NCBI GenBank assembly: GCA_964461055.1
Contig: CAYWSG010000003.1
Location: 34,020-98,019, forward strand
Direction of reading: 5' to 3'
Source of the DNA: SCGC-AG-212-J23 sp035303745
Lineage (GTDB): Bacteria > Pseudomonadota > Gammaproteobacteria > Burkholderiales > SG8-39
Length of the DNA: 64,000 nucleotides
The translations under genes were made by a program, and so were the position numbers. The notes below the pieces were generated by a model that was not told where the DNA came from, did not search any database, and was given only the letters and a program-made list of their open reading frames with translations. Numbering within the stretch: the first letter of the stretch is position 1; each line of letters starts with the position of its first letter. Of the stretch, positions 17,172-25,206 are shown in pieces.

Positions 17172-17209
17172 GAAGAAAAAAGGGCCGGAACGCCGGTTCC
17201 GACCCTTTC
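17172..17209 (-). terminator. Rho-independent terminator after epsA
   Basis: Read leftward, a GC-rich hairpin (AAGGGTCGGAAC paired with GTTCCGGCCCTT, one mismatch and a very short loop) is followed by a T-run, seen as the A-run at 17175-17180 on the plus strand. It lies between the epsA stop at 17267 and the PEP-CTERM gene start at 17060. It should end the epsA transcript and make the downstream eps operon depend on its own promoter in the 110 bp that remain. Confidence 0.8.
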
Positions 17210-17266
17210 ACGACATCAATGAAACGAAGGCCTACGGGCAGAAGCGCGAGAGGATGAAGCGCAGGA

Positions 17267-18205
17267 TCAGGGCGTGAAAATCCGGAGCTCGAGCGCCTTG
17301 CCGATCGCCTGCGTGCGGTTCACCACGTTCAGCTTGCGCAGGATCTTCTGCACGTGGTTCTTGACGGTGAGCGGGCTGATCTTGAGGATCGCGCCGATCT
17401 CGTAGTTGCTCTTGCCGAGGTAGATCCACTTCAGGATGTCCTGCTCGCGCACGGTGAGCACGCCGGGGCCGCCCGCCTTCTCGATGCCTGGGCCCGGCGC
17501 GCGCGTCGCCTGCGTGCGCACCCAGGCCGCATGCAGGGAGGGCGCGAGGAGCTGCGCGAGGTAGAGCTGGCGCGGGCCGACGCCGCCGGGCCGGCAGGCG
17601 AAGGTGAAGAGGCTGATGGCGCGGCCGTCCGCGTCGTGCAGGCCGTGCACGAGAAGCTGCGTCGCGCCGAGGCGCTCGAGCTCGCGCGCAAAGGCGCCGG
17701 CCGAGAAGGCCGCCGTGCGCGCGTCGATGGCGACGGGCTGGAAGCGCCGCTCTTCCCACGCCTTGAGGAGCGCCGGAACGACCGACGCATCGCGCAGGAA
17801 GCTGTCACTGAGGACCGACGGATCGGGCGCGGTCATCGAGAAGCCGTCCGCGCGGTACACCGGTGGCTTGCCCTGGCACTGCGTGCACACGAGCAGATCG
17901 TGGCGGATCAGGCTCTGAAGCAGGCCCTGCGTCCAGCTGAAGAAGTGCGCGCGCGAATGCACCCGCAGCGACGCGTCGAGGTTGAGCACGATCGACTCGA
18001 TCTGCAGGAAATCCGACTGCGAGGAGGCGCCGTCGTGCTCGCCGGCCTTGGTCGGCGCGGCCACGACGCCAGGCGGCGCAGCCCCCGGGCCGGAATGCGC
18101 AGGCCCTGTGCCGTGTATGAAGGAAGGAGACCCGGCGGGCGAACCGACGCCGTGCAGCGACGTGCTCGACATGGCCTCGACGGAATCAGGTGCTGTCACT
18201 CGCAT
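17267..18205 (-). CDS. epsA: EpsA-type transcriptional regulator, LuxR C-terminal domain
   Basis: A 312-residue regulator. The last 65 residues are a LuxR/GerE helix-turn-helix: LTVREQDILKWIYLGKSNYE and then KISPLTVKNHVQKILRKLNV. The N-terminal 220 residues contain no receiver Asp pocket or membrane segment and match the layout of EpsA from Methylobacillus-type loci. I chose the ATG at 18205 over upstream 18244 because an AAGGA ribosome site lies 5 bases ahead. It is transcribed alone with its own terminator and faces epsB across 165 bp. It probably activates the eps genes. The signal it senses is unknown. Confidence 0.85.
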   Translation of the reverse strand: MRVTAPDSVEAMSSTSLHGVGSPAGSPSFIHGTGPAHSGPGAAPPGVVAAPTKAGEHDGASSQSDFLQIESIVLNLDASLRVHSRAHFFSWTQGLLQSLIRHDLLVCTQCQGKPPVYRADGFSMTAPDPSVLSDSFLRDASVVPALLKAWEERRFQPVAIDARTAAFSAGAFARELERLGATQLLVHGLHDADGRAISLFTFACRPGGVGPRQLYLAQLLAPSLHAAWVRTQATRAPGPGIEKAGGPGVLTVREQDILKWIYLGKSNYEIGAILKISPLTVKNHVQKILRKLNVVNRTQAIGKALELRIFTP

Positions 18206-18370
18206 GGATTTCCTTTTCCCTTTGCATGGTGCGTCCGTGGTCACTATAGAGGAACGTGATTACGCATCCGTTAGACCGACGAATCGCCCTCGCCCTAGTC
18301 CGGTGAGCCTACGCTCGCGCGGCGCCGCGAACGTCGTCGTTGAACCGCGCGCTTCTAGATTGCAGTAGCC
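18206..18370. promoter_or_regulatory. Divergent epsA/epsB control region
   Basis: This 165-bp gap separates the leftward epsA from the rightward epsB. It is noticeably less GC-rich than its surroundings near 18180-18300. It must hold promoters for both directions and is the natural place for EpsA autoregulation. I could not assign -10/-35 boxes with confidence and see no clean palindrome. Confidence 0.5.
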
Positions 18371-19783
18371 TTGCTCGCCGCGCCCGATTCCCGCCTGCAG
18401 TCCGCCAACCCGCGCCTTGCCGCGCCCCTGCCCGGCCGCGGCGGGCTCGCGCTCACCGCGCTCGAGCCGGTCGTCGCGATCGGGACGCTCGCGGGAGCGG
18501 CCGCCTGGTTCGGCCGGCCGTTCGACGGGCCGCATCTGCTGCTCGCGCTCTTCGTCTTCGCCATGACCTATCCGGGCGGCCTCGTGCGCAGCGGCGCCGG
18601 CGCCGTCGCGCTCGCGGTGGACGTCCTCACCGGCTGGCTGCCCGTAGTCGCGCTGCTCGCGCTTCTCGGCTGGACGACGCGCACGCTCGATGCATTCGAC
18701 CCGCAGATGCTCGCCGCCTGGGCGCTCGGCACGCCGGTCGCGCTCTTCGTCGCGCACCGCGCGGTGCCGGCGCTCGCGCCGCGCATCCTCGGCACCGAGG
18801 CGCTCGGCCGCGTGGCGGTGATCGCCGGCGCCAACGCGCTCGGCCGCGCGCTCGCCGAGCGCCTGCGCGAGGACCCGCTGCAGGGCGTGCATCTCGCGGG
18901 CTTCTTCGACGATCGCGGCCCCGGGCGCCTGGAGGGCGTCGCGCCCTCCGACAACCTCGGCACCCTCGACCGGCTCGCCCCATACGCGCGCACCGAGCGC
19001 GTGGACGTCATCTACATCGCGCTGCCCATGGCGTCGCAGCCCCGCATCCTGCGGCTGCTCGACGAGCTGCGCGACACGACGGCCTCCATCTACTTCGTGC
19101 CCGACATCTTCGTCTTCGACCTCATCCAGGCGCGCGTCGCCTCGATCGGCGGGCTGCCGGTGGTGGCGGTGTGCGAGACGCCGTTCACGGGCCTGAATCG
19201 CATCGTCAAGGCGGCGTTCGACTTCGCTTTCGCCGCGGTCGCGCTCGTGCTCGTCTCGCCGCTCCTCGCCGCCATCGCGATCGGCGTGAAGCTCTCCTCG
19301 CCCGGTCCCGTGCTCTTCCGCCAGCGGCGCTACGGCCTCGACGGGCGCAAGATCGTCGTCTACAAGTTCCGCACGATGACCGTCGCCGAGGACGGCGACA
19401 TCGTGCGCCAGGCGACGCGCAACGACAGCCGCGTGACGCGCCTGGGCGCGTTCCTGCGCCGCACCTCGCTCGACGAGCTGCCGCAGTTCATCAACGTCCT
19501 GCAGGGCCGCATGAGCGTGGTCGGGCCGCGCCCGCACGCGGTCGCGCACAACGAGCTCTACCGCAAGCTGATCCGCGGCTACATGATCCGCCACAAGGTG
19601 AAGCCGGGCATCACCGGCCTTGCGCAGGTGAACGGCTACCGCGGCGAGACCGAGACGCTCGAGAAGATGAAGGGTCGCATCGCCTGGGACCTCGAGTACC
19701 TGCGCAACTGGTCGCTCGCGCTCGACCTGCAGATCATCCTGAAGACGATCCTCGTCGTCCTGAGGCGCCAGAATGCCTACTAG
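18371..19783 (+). CDS. epsB: Undecaprenyl-phosphate sugar-phosphotransferase (EpsB/WcaJ type)
   Basis: A 470-residue polyisoprenyl-phosphate hexose-1-phosphate transferase. It has four N-terminal membrane segments (about 25-125), a CoA-binding-like Rossmann domain (VAVIAGANALGRALAERL, 150-250) and the C-terminal bacterial sugar transferase domain. Catalytic blocks in that domain are SPGPVLFRQRRYGLDGR, YKFRTM, RRTSLDELPQFINVLQG, MSVVGPRPH and VKPGITGLAQVNGY. It begins repeat-unit synthesis by loading a hexose-1-P on the lipid carrier. An in-frame TAG at 18356 leaves TTG at 18371 as the earliest usual start; the ribosome site is poor, so the exact start is uncertain. It overlaps the VanZ-like gene by 11 bp. 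Confidence 0.9.
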   Translation: MLAAPDSRLQSANPRLAAPLPGRGGLALTALEPVVAIGTLAGAAAWFGRPFDGPHLLLALFVFAMTYPGGLVRSGAGAVALAVDVLTGWLPVVALLALLGWTTRTLDAFDPQMLAAWALGTPVALFVAHRAVPALAPRILGTEALGRVAVIAGANALGRALAERLREDPLQGVHLAGFFDDRGPGRLEGVAPSDNLGTLDRLAPYARTERVDVIYIALPMASQPRILRLLDELRDTTASIYFVPDIFVFDLIQARVASIGGLPVVAVCETPFTGLNRIVKAAFDFAFAAVALVLVSPLLAAIAIGVKLSSPGPVLFRQRRYGLDGRKIVVYKFRTMTVAEDGDIVRQATRNDSRVTRLGAFLRRTSLDELPQFINVLQGRMSVVGPRPHAVAHNELYRKLIRGYMIRHKVKPGITGLAQVNGYRGETETLEKMKGRIAWDLEYLRNWSLALDLQIILKTILVVLRRQNAY

Positions 19784-20183
19784 CCGTATGCGCCGCACGA
19801 GCCCTGCCAGCGCCTGGAGCTTCGGCTGCGCGGCGCTCCTCGGCGTGCAGGTGCTCGTGCTCGCCGCCCTGCCCTTCGAGCCGGTCGAGCCCGCCGACAA
19901 GGTCGTGCATGGCCTCTCGCTCGCGGCGCTCACCCTGCTCCTCTGGATGGCGACCGACGGGCGCCGGCCGCAGCTCGTGGCCGCGACGGCGATGCTGCTC
20001 GCCTTCGCCGCCGAGGCGACCCAGGCGGCCGCGGCCGCCCGCGGCGCCGACCCGCTCGACTTCCTCGCCGGCGCGGGCGCCGCGGCGCTCGCCGCCGGCG
20101 TGCTGTACGCCCGGCAGCCCCCGCCGCGCGGGCGGCGCCCCAACCGAGGAGACAAGCCATGTGCGGAATCGTCGGAGCCGTAG
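19773..20183 (+). CDS. VanZ-like family membrane protein
   Basis: A 136-residue protein with three to four hydrophobic segments. The VanZ-like pattern is a D-K-x-x-H motif (PADKVVHGLSLAALTLLLWM), then AFAAEATQAAAAARGADPLD with the E-x-x-Q and Asp of the family, and a final Gly/Ala-rich helix. Function is unknown for this family outside glycopeptide loci; small VanZ proteins are common in polysaccharide clusters. It overlaps epsB upstream by 11 bp and glmS downstream by 25 bp, so it is cotranscribed with both. Confidence 0.75.
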   Translation: MPTSRMRRTSPASAWSFGCAALLGVQVLVLAALPFEPVEPADKVVHGLSLAALTLLLWMATDGRRPQLVAATAMLLAFAAEATQAAAAARGADPLDFLAGAGAAALAAGVLYARQPPPRGRRPNRGDKPCAESSEP

Positions 20184-22006
20184 CCGGGCGCGACGTCGTG
20201 CCCATCCTGCTCGAAGGCCTGCGGCGCCTCGAGTACCGCGGCTACGACTCGGCGGGCGTCGCCGTGGTGAACGGCTCGCTCAGGCGCATCCGCAGCGCCG
20301 GGCGCGTCGCGAGCCTGGCGGCGCTCGAGCGCGAGCAGGCGCTCGAGGGCACGATCGGCATCGGCCACACGCGCTGGGCCACGCACGGCGTGCCCTGCGA
20401 GCGCAATGCCCACCCGCACGTGAGCGGCGGCATCTCGGTCGTGCACAACGGCATCATCGAGAACCACGAGGAGGTGCGCGCGCGGCTGCGCGCCTTGGGG
20501 TACGAGTTCACCTCCGACACCGATACCGAGGTGATCGCCCATCTCATTCATTCGAACCTGCCTTCCCGCAAAGGCGGTCTGCTCGAGGCGGTCCGGGCGG
20601 CCGCGGCGGAGCTTCGCGGGGCGTACGCCATTGCGGTCATCTCGTCGGACGAGAAGGAGCGCCTGGTCGTCGCGCGCATGGGCGCGCCGCTCCTCATCGG
20701 GCTGGGCGAGGGCGAGAACTTCGCCGCCTCCGACACCGCCGCGCTCCTGCAGGTCACCCGGCGCGTGATCTACCTCGAGGAAGGCGACTGCGCGGAAGTC
20801 ACGCCCGCCGCGGTGCGCATCGTGGACGCGCGCGGCCACGTGGTCGAGCGCCCGCTGCACGTCAGCCGGCTCGCCGCCGACGCGCTCGAGCTCGGCGCCT
20901 ATCGCCACTACATGCAGAAGGAGATTTTCGAGCAGCCGGCGGCGGTCGAGGCGACCCTCGACTGGGTCGCAAACAGCCGCGGCTTCAGCCCGGAGGCATT
21001 CGGCGCCGGCGCGCGCGAGGCGTTCGCGCAGGCCGAGGCGGCGCTCATCCTCGCCTGCGGCACGAGCTACCACGCGGGGCTCGTCGGCAAGTACTGGATC
21101 GAGGCCATGGCCGGCATCCCGTGCGCGGTCGAGATCGCGAGCGAGTACCGCTATCGCGAGAGCGTCCCGCATCCGCGCACGCTCGTCATCGCGATCTCGC
21201 AGTCGGGCGAGACCGCCGATACGCTCGCCGCGTTCCGTCATGCGCGCTCGCTCGGGCAGCCCCTGTCGCTCGCCGTGTGCAACGTGCCGGAATCGGCGCT
21301 CGTGCGCCTGGGCGCGCTTCGCTTCCTCACGCGGGCAGGTCCCGAGATCGGCGTCGCCTCCACCAAGGCGTTCACCTGCCAGCTTGCGGTGCTCCTCGTG
21401 CTCGCGGCCACGCTCGGCGTCCTTCGCAACAGGCTTTCCGCCGAGCAGCAGGCGTCCATCGCCCGGGCGCTTCGCGAGCTGCCCGCGGCGCTGACCGCGG
21501 CGATGCGCTGCGAGCCGGAGATCGCGGCCTGGGCGGAGCGCTTCGCACGCTGGGAGCACGCCCTCTTCCTCGGCCGCGGCGTGCACTACCCGATCGCCAT
21601 GGAGGGCGCGCTCAAGCTGAAGGAGATCTCGTACATCCATGCCGAGGCCTATGCGGCCGGCGAGCTCAAGCACGGCCCGCTCGCGCTCGTCGACAGCCGC
21701 ATGCCCGTGGTCGCCATCGCGCCGCGCGACGCCCTGCTCGACAAGCTGCGCTCGAACCTCCAGGAAGTGCGCGCACGCGGCGGCGAGCTCTACGTCCTCG
21801 CCAACGGCGAAGCCGGAGCGGGCGCGGACCTCGAGAACGGCGGCGATGAAGCGGTGCACGTGATCCGCATGCCGGACTTTCCGCTCATCCTCTCGCCCAT
21901 CGTGAGCACCGTCCCGCTGCAGCTCCTCGCCTACCACGCCGCGCTGCACCGCGGAAACGACGTCGACAAGCCGAGAAACCTGGCGAAGTCCGTTACGGTG
22001 GAATAG
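20159..22006 (+). CDS. glmS: Glutamine-fructose-6-phosphate aminotransferase
   Basis: A full-length 615-residue GlmS. It begins MCGIVGAVAGR with the nucleophile Cys2 intact. The glutaminase domain includes HTRWATHG and the sugar-isomerase part has two SIS domains (CGTSYHAGLVGKYWIE, SQSGETADTL, EIGVASTKAF, LGRGVHYPIAMEGALKLKEI). It ends with DKPRNLAKSVTVE, the conserved C-terminal tail. It makes GlcN-6-P from fructose-6-P and glutamine, feeding UDP-GlcNAc. Its place behind epsB and a VanZ-like gene suggests that the locus boosts UDP-HexNAc supply for the TviB/TviC branch. RBS GGAGA lies 8 bases ahead. Confidence 0.96.
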   Translation: MCGIVGAVAGRDVVPILLEGLRRLEYRGYDSAGVAVVNGSLRRIRSAGRVASLAALEREQALEGTIGIGHTRWATHGVPCERNAHPHVSGGISVVHNGIIENHEEVRARLRALGYEFTSDTDTEVIAHLIHSNLPSRKGGLLEAVRAAAAELRGAYAIAVISSDEKERLVVARMGAPLLIGLGEGENFAASDTAALLQVTRRVIYLEEGDCAEVTPAAVRIVDARGHVVERPLHVSRLAADALELGAYRHYMQKEIFEQPAAVEATLDWVANSRGFSPEAFGAGAREAFAQAEAALILACGTSYHAGLVGKYWIEAMAGIPCAVEIASEYRYRESVPHPRTLVIAISQSGETADTLAAFRHARSLGQPLSLAVCNVPESALVRLGALRFLTRAGPEIGVASTKAFTCQLAVLLVLAATLGVLRNRLSAEQQASIARALRELPAALTAAMRCEPEIAAWAERFARWEHALFLGRGVHYPIAMEGALKLKEISYIHAEAYAAGELKHGPLALVDSRMPVVAIAPRDALLDKLRSNLQEVRARGGELYVLANGEAGAGADLENGGDEAVHVIRMPDFPLILSPIVSTVPLQLLAYHAALHRGNDVDKPRNLAKSVTVE

Positions 22007-22020
22007 ACCCGAGGAACCCC

Positions 22021-22093
22021 CGAAAAAGGGGTCAGAGCAATTTACGGCAAATGAGATCGGGGTTATCCGTAATTTGCTCTGACCCCTTTTTCG
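22021..22093. repeat. Long inverted repeat, GGGGTCAGAGCAA element
   Basis: Two 27-bp arms (22021-22047 and 22067-22093) pair with one mismatch around a 19-bp loop. Each arm carries GAAAAAGGGGTCAGAGCAA and an end TTACGG or its variant. It sits between the convergent glmS and phoB stops and ends in T-runs, so it may serve as a two-way terminator. A 27-bp solo arm identical to the left arm recurs at 36685-36711, which marks this as a dispersed repeat rather than only a terminator. The motif resembles short mobile palindromes (REP-like) of beta/gammaproteobacteria. Confidence 0.8.
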
Positions 22094-22112
22094 CTTTTTC
22101 CGCTTGGGGCAG

Positions 22113-22820
22113 CTAGCTCAGCGCGGGGGCGTTGAGGTCGGGCTTGAAGCGATAGCCCGTGCCGCGCACGGTCTCGATCAGCTTGTCGTGGCCCGTCGGC
22201 GCGAGGGCCTGGCGGAGGCGCCGGATGTGCACGTCCACGGTACGCTCCTCCACGAAGACATGCTCGCCCCAGACCTCGTCGAGGAGCCGCGCGCGCGAGA
22301 AGACCCGTCCGGGGTGCGTCATGAAGTAGTGAAGCAGGCGAAGCTCGGTCGTCCAGAGGTCGATGGGCTTGTCGCCGGCCGCCACGGTATGGGCCGCCGG
22401 ATCGATGCGCAGGCCCGCGACCTCCACCACGTCGTCGGCGAGCTGCGGGGCGCGCCGGCGCATCACGGCCTTGATGCGGGCGAGGAGCTCCCGCGCCGAG
22501 AACGGCTTCGTCACGTAATCGTCGGCGCCGCTCTCGAGCGCGGTGACCTTGTCCTGCTCTTCGGTGCGTGCCGTGAGCAGCACGATCGAGATGTCCTTGG
22601 TCCGCTGGTCGTTACGCAGGCGCCGCGCGAACGTGAGGCCCGGAACTCCCGGTAGCACCCAGTCGAGGAGAACGAGGTCGGGGCGCGAGTCGCGCACCAG
22701 CGCCTCGGCCTGCGGAACGTCGCCGGCAGTCATGACCCGGTAGCCCGCGCGCTGCAGGTTCGCGGCAAGCAGATCGCGCACGGCCGCTTCGTCATCCACT
22801 ACGAGTACGGTACCGCCCAT
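22113..22820 (-). CDS. phoB: OmpR/PhoB-family response regulator
   Basis: A 235-residue regulator. The receiver domain (VLVVDDEAAVRDLL; phospho-acceptor Asp53 in LVLLDWVLPG; Lys in YVTKPFS) is joined to a winged-helix DNA-binding domain (DLWTTELRLLHYFMTHPGRV, VEERTVDVHIRRLR, VRGTGYRF). Overall resemblance, including DWVLPG, fits PhoB, the phosphate-starvation activator, but no phoR, phoU or pst gene is adjacent, so the symbol is tentative. The ATG at 22820 has GGGAG 5 bases ahead and is chosen over an upstream frame opening at 22865. It converges with glmS. Confidence 0.85.
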   Translation of the reverse strand: MGGTVLVVDDEAAVRDLLAANLQRAGYRVMTAGDVPQAEALVRDSRPDLVLLDWVLPGVPGLTFARRLRNDQRTKDISIVLLTARTEEQDKVTALESGADDYVTKPFSARELLARIKAVMRRRAPQLADDVVEVAGLRIDPAAHTVAAGDKPIDLWTTELRLLHYFMTHPGRVFSRARLLDEVWGEHVFVEERTVDVHIRRLRQALAPTGHDKLIETVRGTGYRFKPDLNAPALS

Positions 22821-23037
22821 GGTGTCTCCCGTGTTGAGGTTTGGTTGGAAATGCAGGGCGAGCAAATCCTAGGGCGCGGTCCGTTGGAGGGGTATCGCTG
22901 CCCCCTTATTTAACAGTCGTGTCATATTGGCGCTCAGTCGCCGAAAACCGACAAGGACGCCTGCCCGGCGTCGCGAACGGCATTGAATTTGCTGGATCTC
23001 CGGTGCTTTCAAACGTCACGAACCCGGAGACCCAGCC

Positions 23038-23673
23038 ATGACCCCGACCCTCAAGCTCACATTGGCGGCTGCGTGCGCCGCCGCCCTCGCCGCCGCCCCC
23101 GGCGCTTTCGCCCAGTCCTCGCAAGCCGGCAAGTCCGCGTCCGGATCTCAGGCGCAGCAGTCCAAGTCGGAGAAGCTCGCCAAGCAGGATCGCGAGGCGA
23201 TCCGCACGCTCGCCGAGGTCAACATGGCCGAAGTGAAGGCCGGCGAGATGGCCAAGGACAAGGCCGAGAGCGAGAAGGTGAAGAAGTTCGCCGAGCACAT
23301 GGTGGAGGACCACGGCAAGGCGCTCGAGCGCGTGAAGGACGTCGCCGACGCCAAGGACGTCGAGGTCCCCGACGAGCCGAGCCGCAAGCACCAGGCGGCG
23401 GCGAAGAAGCTCGAGAAGCTCGACGGCGCCGAGTTCGACCGTGAGTACATGGCGCAGATGGTGAAGGACCACGAGGAAGCCCTGAAGCAGGCGCGCCGCG
23501 CCGCGAAGGAGGCCAAGGACCCGGAAGTGAAGGCGGCCGCCGAGCAGCAGGCGAAGTCCATCCAGCAGCACCTCGACCAGGCGAAGAGCCTCCACGCGTC
23601 GATCGCCGGCGCGAGCCGGGGCGCCAGCGCCGAGCGCGGCAAGGCGGAGCGCTCGCGCGAGAAGCAGAAGTAG
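23038..23673 (+). CDS. DUF4142 exported protein
   Basis: A 211-residue periplasmic protein. The signal peptide is at 1-25 (LTLAAACAAALAAAPGAFA-QS). Next is a four-helix ferritin-like DUF4142 domain, about 45-185, with the family blocks EVNMAEVKAGEMAKDKA, VKKFAEHMVEDHGKALE, EFDREYMAQMVKDHEEAL and LDQAKSLHA. The last 25 residues are Lys/Arg/Ser-rich and look disordered. The His and Glu residues in the helices are typical, but the family's function is not established. It has strong Lys/Glu bias. RBS CGGAGA precedes the ATG. It is followed 24 bp later by a membrane protein gene in the same direction. Confidence 0.85.
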   Translation: MTPTLKLTLAAACAAALAAAPGAFAQSSQAGKSASGSQAQQSKSEKLAKQDREAIRTLAEVNMAEVKAGEMAKDKAESEKVKKFAEHMVEDHGKALERVKDVADAKDVEVPDEPSRKHQAAAKKLEKLDGAEFDREYMAQMVKDHEEALKQARRAAKEAKDPEVKAAAEQQAKSIQQHLDQAKSLHASIAGASRGASAERGKAERSREKQK

Positions 23674-23697
23674 CGCGGACCGCGCACGCGAGCCGCC

Positions 23698-24552
23698 ATG
23701 GCTACCATCGCGCAACGTCCGTACAGCGGCCCGGAGCGCCGCTCCTCCTATGACCGGCGGCGCGCCTCGGCGGCGTTGGCGCGCGCCGACGGGCTGCGGC
23801 TCTCATGGGGCGGCATCTGGGGCGGCGTCCTGGTGGCGGTGGGGACGCTCCTCCTCCTCGCCGCCCTTGGCGTCGCCGTCGGCATTACCGCCGCCAACCC
23901 GGGCGAGACGGAAGCCGCCACGTTCGGGACCGGCGCCGGCATCTGGGCCGGCGCGTCGCTCCTCGTCGCGCTTTTCCTGGGCGGGCTCGTGTCGACGCGG
24001 GCGGGCTTCATCACCGATCGCACCACGGGCTTCTTCGAGGGCGTGCTGGTCTGGGTCGTGAGCATCCTGCTCATGGCGTACCTCGCCTCCACCGGCCTCA
24101 ACATGGTCGCGAGCGGCGCCTTTCGTCTGATCGGCGGCGCCTCGCAGGCCGTGAGCACCGTGATCCAGGGCGCGAGCGGCCCGAACGTCAACGTCTCGGG
24201 AAGCGTCGAGCAGATGGCCTCGCAGCTCCGCGACCCGCGCACCGCGCAGCAGATCGCCCTCGCGACGGGCCTGCCGGCGGCCGAAGTGCAGGCCGCCCTC
24301 GGCGAGACGGCGCAGCGGGTGGAGAACGCGAAGGACAACCCCGGCCAGGCCGCGCGCGAAGCACGCCAGGGCATTGCGCAGCTCTGGCAGAAGGCGACCG
24401 CCAGCGGCGCGCTCGAGCAGAAGGCCGAGGCGATCCAGCCCCAGGCGAGCCGCGCCGCCTGGATCACGTTCGGCGCGCTCGTCCTTTCGCTTCTGGCGGC
24501 CGTGATCGGGGCGCTCGCCGGACGCCGCCGGCCCGTCCTCGGCCAGGCCTGA
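23698..24552 (+). CDS. Membrane protein of unknown function
   Basis: A 284-residue protein. An Arg-rich N-terminal tail (YSGPERRSSYDRRRAS) is followed by membrane segments near 40-65, 82-102 and 115-140, a soluble helical region (residues 145-255) and a final membrane helix, about 256-278. The motif GPERRSSYDRRR resembles the short PilZ/GGDEF-associated tails only superficially. I do not recognise a family with confidence. It probably forms a two-gene unit with the upstream DUF4142 gene and converges with the response regulator gene, 6 bp away. Confidence 0.7.
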   Translation: MATIAQRPYSGPERRSSYDRRRASAALARADGLRLSWGGIWGGVLVAVGTLLLLAALGVAVGITAANPGETEAATFGTGAGIWAGASLLVALFLGGLVSTRAGFITDRTTGFFEGVLVWVVSILLMAYLASTGLNMVASGAFRLIGGASQAVSTVIQGASGPNVNVSGSVEQMASQLRDPRTAQQIALATGLPAAEVQAALGETAQRVENAKDNPGQAAREARQGIAQLWQKATASGALEQKAEAIQPQASRAAWITFGALVLSLLAAVIGALAGRRRPVLGQA

Positions 24553-24558
24553 CCGGCC

Positions 24559-25206
24559 TTAGTCGAGCGGCACCAGGCCGCGCTGGATGGCGAAGCGCAC
24601 GAGGCCGGGGACGTCGCGGATGCCGAGCTTCTCCACGAGGCGCGCGCGGTAGGTCTCCACGGTCTTCTGCGAGAGCGCGAGGCGCTCGGCGATCTCGGCG
24701 CCGGTGCGGCCCTCGACGATGAGCTGCAGGACTTCGCGCTCGCGCGCCGAAAGGCGCCCGAGCCGGTCGGCCGGCTCACCGTCGAGCGCGCCCCTAATGC
24801 GCGGGAGCACGCCCTGCACGCGCGGGCTCAGGTAGCGCTCGCCCGCGTGCGCGGCGCGGATGGCTTCCACCAGATCCTTCGCCGCGGAGCGCTTCAAGAC
24901 ATAGCCGAGCGCACCGGCGGCCAGCGCGCGGCGCACGTACTCGGGCTCCGCATACATGGAAAGGATGATGACGCGGCACGCGGGCGCATGGCGCACGATG
25001 GCGCGCGTAGCGTCGGCGCCGTTCAGCTCGGGCATCGAGAGGTCCATGACCACCACGTCCGGCGCCGCCTCGCGCGCAAGGCGCACCGCCTCGCGGCCAT
25101 CGGCCACCACGGCGACCACCTCGAGGTCGGCCTGCGCCTCGACGAGATGGCGCAGGCCCTCGGCCACCACGCCGTGGTCGTCGGCGACGAGCACGCGGAT
25201 CGTCAT
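24559..25206 (-). CDS. NarL/FixJ-family response regulator
   Basis: A 215-residue two-component regulator. The receiver domain has the acidic pair in LVADDH, phospho-acceptor Asp55 in VVVMDLSMPE, and Lys in VLKRSA. A LuxR-type helix-turn-helix sits at the C-terminus (LSAREREVLQLIVEGRTGAE, LSQKTVETYRARLVEKLGI). Its ATG overlaps the stop of the sensor kinase as ATGA, so the two are made together as a cognate pair. Target genes are unknown. Confidence 0.9.
   Translation of the reverse strand: MTIRVLVADDHGVVAEGLRHLVEAQADLEVVAVVADGREAVRLAREAAPDVVVMDLSMPELNGADATRAIVRHAPACRVIILSMYAEPEYVRRALAAGALGYVLKRSAAKDLVEAIRAAHAGERYLSPRVQGVLPRIRGALDGEPADRLGRLSAREREVLQLIVEGRTGAEIAERLALSQKTVETYRARLVEKLGIRDVPGLVRFAIQRGLVPLD

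Noticed and set aside
17065..17277. Small rightward frame in the gap before the PEP-CTERM gene
   Set aside because: It runs through the epsA terminator hairpin and into the epsA end, with no homology-like features.
18260..21949. Long leftward frame of about 1229 codons opposite epsB, the VanZ-like gene and glmS
   Set aside because: It is low in recognisable motifs, rich in Arg/Ala/Glu, and antisense to clearly conserved enzymes.
22007..22112. Inverted repeat between glmS and phoB as only a terminator
   Set aside because: An identical arm recurs inside a coding region, so it is a dispersed repeat; terminator function may be secondary.
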